Origin: SMWD01 sp051008895
GTDB lineage: Bacteria; Pseudomonadota; Gammaproteobacteria; Steroidobacterales; GCA-2729495
Direction: 5' to 3'
Length of the DNA: 6,057 nt
Assembly (NCBI GenBank): GCA_051008895.1
Contig: JBPCXI010000277.1
Location: forward strand, 1-6,057
This document shows positions 5,948 to 6,057 of the stretch, in pieces; the first letter of the stretch is position 1, and each line of letters begins with the position of its first letter. A program made the position numbers and the translations under genes. Under the pieces are notes generated by a model, which searched no databases, was not told the origin of the DNA, and saw nothing but the letters and a program-made list of their open reading frames with translations.

Positions 5948-6057
5948 CGGATTCTCCCACTATCGCAACACAACCTAATAGGCGAGTGTAGGCAGTGGGC
6001 CAGCCGAAACCTTGACGGAGTCGACACTATTACAAGAGTTAACCAGATCCCTGATAC
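5948..6057 (-). promoter_or_regulatory. upstream region of the lipoprotein gene
   Basis: About 110 bp of non-coding sequence lie between ATG5947 and the right edge. Apart from the ribosome site, the best promoter-like element is TGTAAT on the minus strand (five of six matches to TATAAT, near 6029-6034). It has only a poor -35 (GTATCA) at the window edge 17 bases upstream. It would give a leader of about 80 nt. The assignment is weak, and the true promoter may lie elsewhere in this stretch or beyond the window. Confidence 0.25.

Noticed and set aside
6012..6042. A plus-strand TTGACG as a rightward -35 element.
   Set aside because: No acceptable -10 lies 15-19 bases downstream; the nearest TA-rich block is only 10 bases away.
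1..6057. CRISPR arrays, tRNA or rRNA genes, insertion sequences, phage attachment sites.
   Set aside because: No regularly spaced repeats, tRNA-like cloverleaf, transposase frame or long terminal inverted repeats were found on either strand.

Overview
The window is a fairly GC-rich piece of bacterial chromosome, most likely from a gammaproteobacterium. The clues are the style of the TPR-sulfotransferases, a lipoprotein with the Leu-Ala-Gly-Cys plus poly-glycine start common in marine gammaproteobacteria, and a GarR-like beta-hydroxyacid dehydrogenase ending in GRWDTSSLIERL. The lineage is an inference from style; no rRNA or marker gene is present.

Layout: (1) positions 185 to 1, minus strand, hold the N-terminus of a TPR protein that runs off the left edge. 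(2) Positions 186-636 are a divergent control region with candidate promoters on each strand and a small hairpin. (3) Positions 637-4938, plus strand, hold four tightly packed genes that look like one operon: TPR-sulfotransferase A, a 3-nt gap, a small Sec-exported protein of unknown function, a 19-bp overlap, TPR-sulfotransferase B, a 1-nt gap, then a 3-hydroxyisobutyrate dehydrogenase-family oxidoreductase. (4) Only 7 bp separate that operon from a convergent minus-strand lipoprotein gene (5947 to 4946), whose short upstream region fills the right end.

The central theme is PAPS-dependent sulfation. Two cytoplasmic sulfotransferases with TPR (protein-binding) N-terminal halves bracket a small exported protein. 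One reading is a sulfation cassette in which the exported protein, or something it binds, is the sulfate acceptor; this is a hypothesis and nothing in the sequence proves the acceptor. The dehydrogenase keeps the carboxylate-binding motif of the ordinary family, so it is not obviously a sulfonate enzyme, and its link to the sulfotransferases may be only co-transcription. Sulfotransferase A and the control region before it are visibly poorer in GC than the genes downstream.
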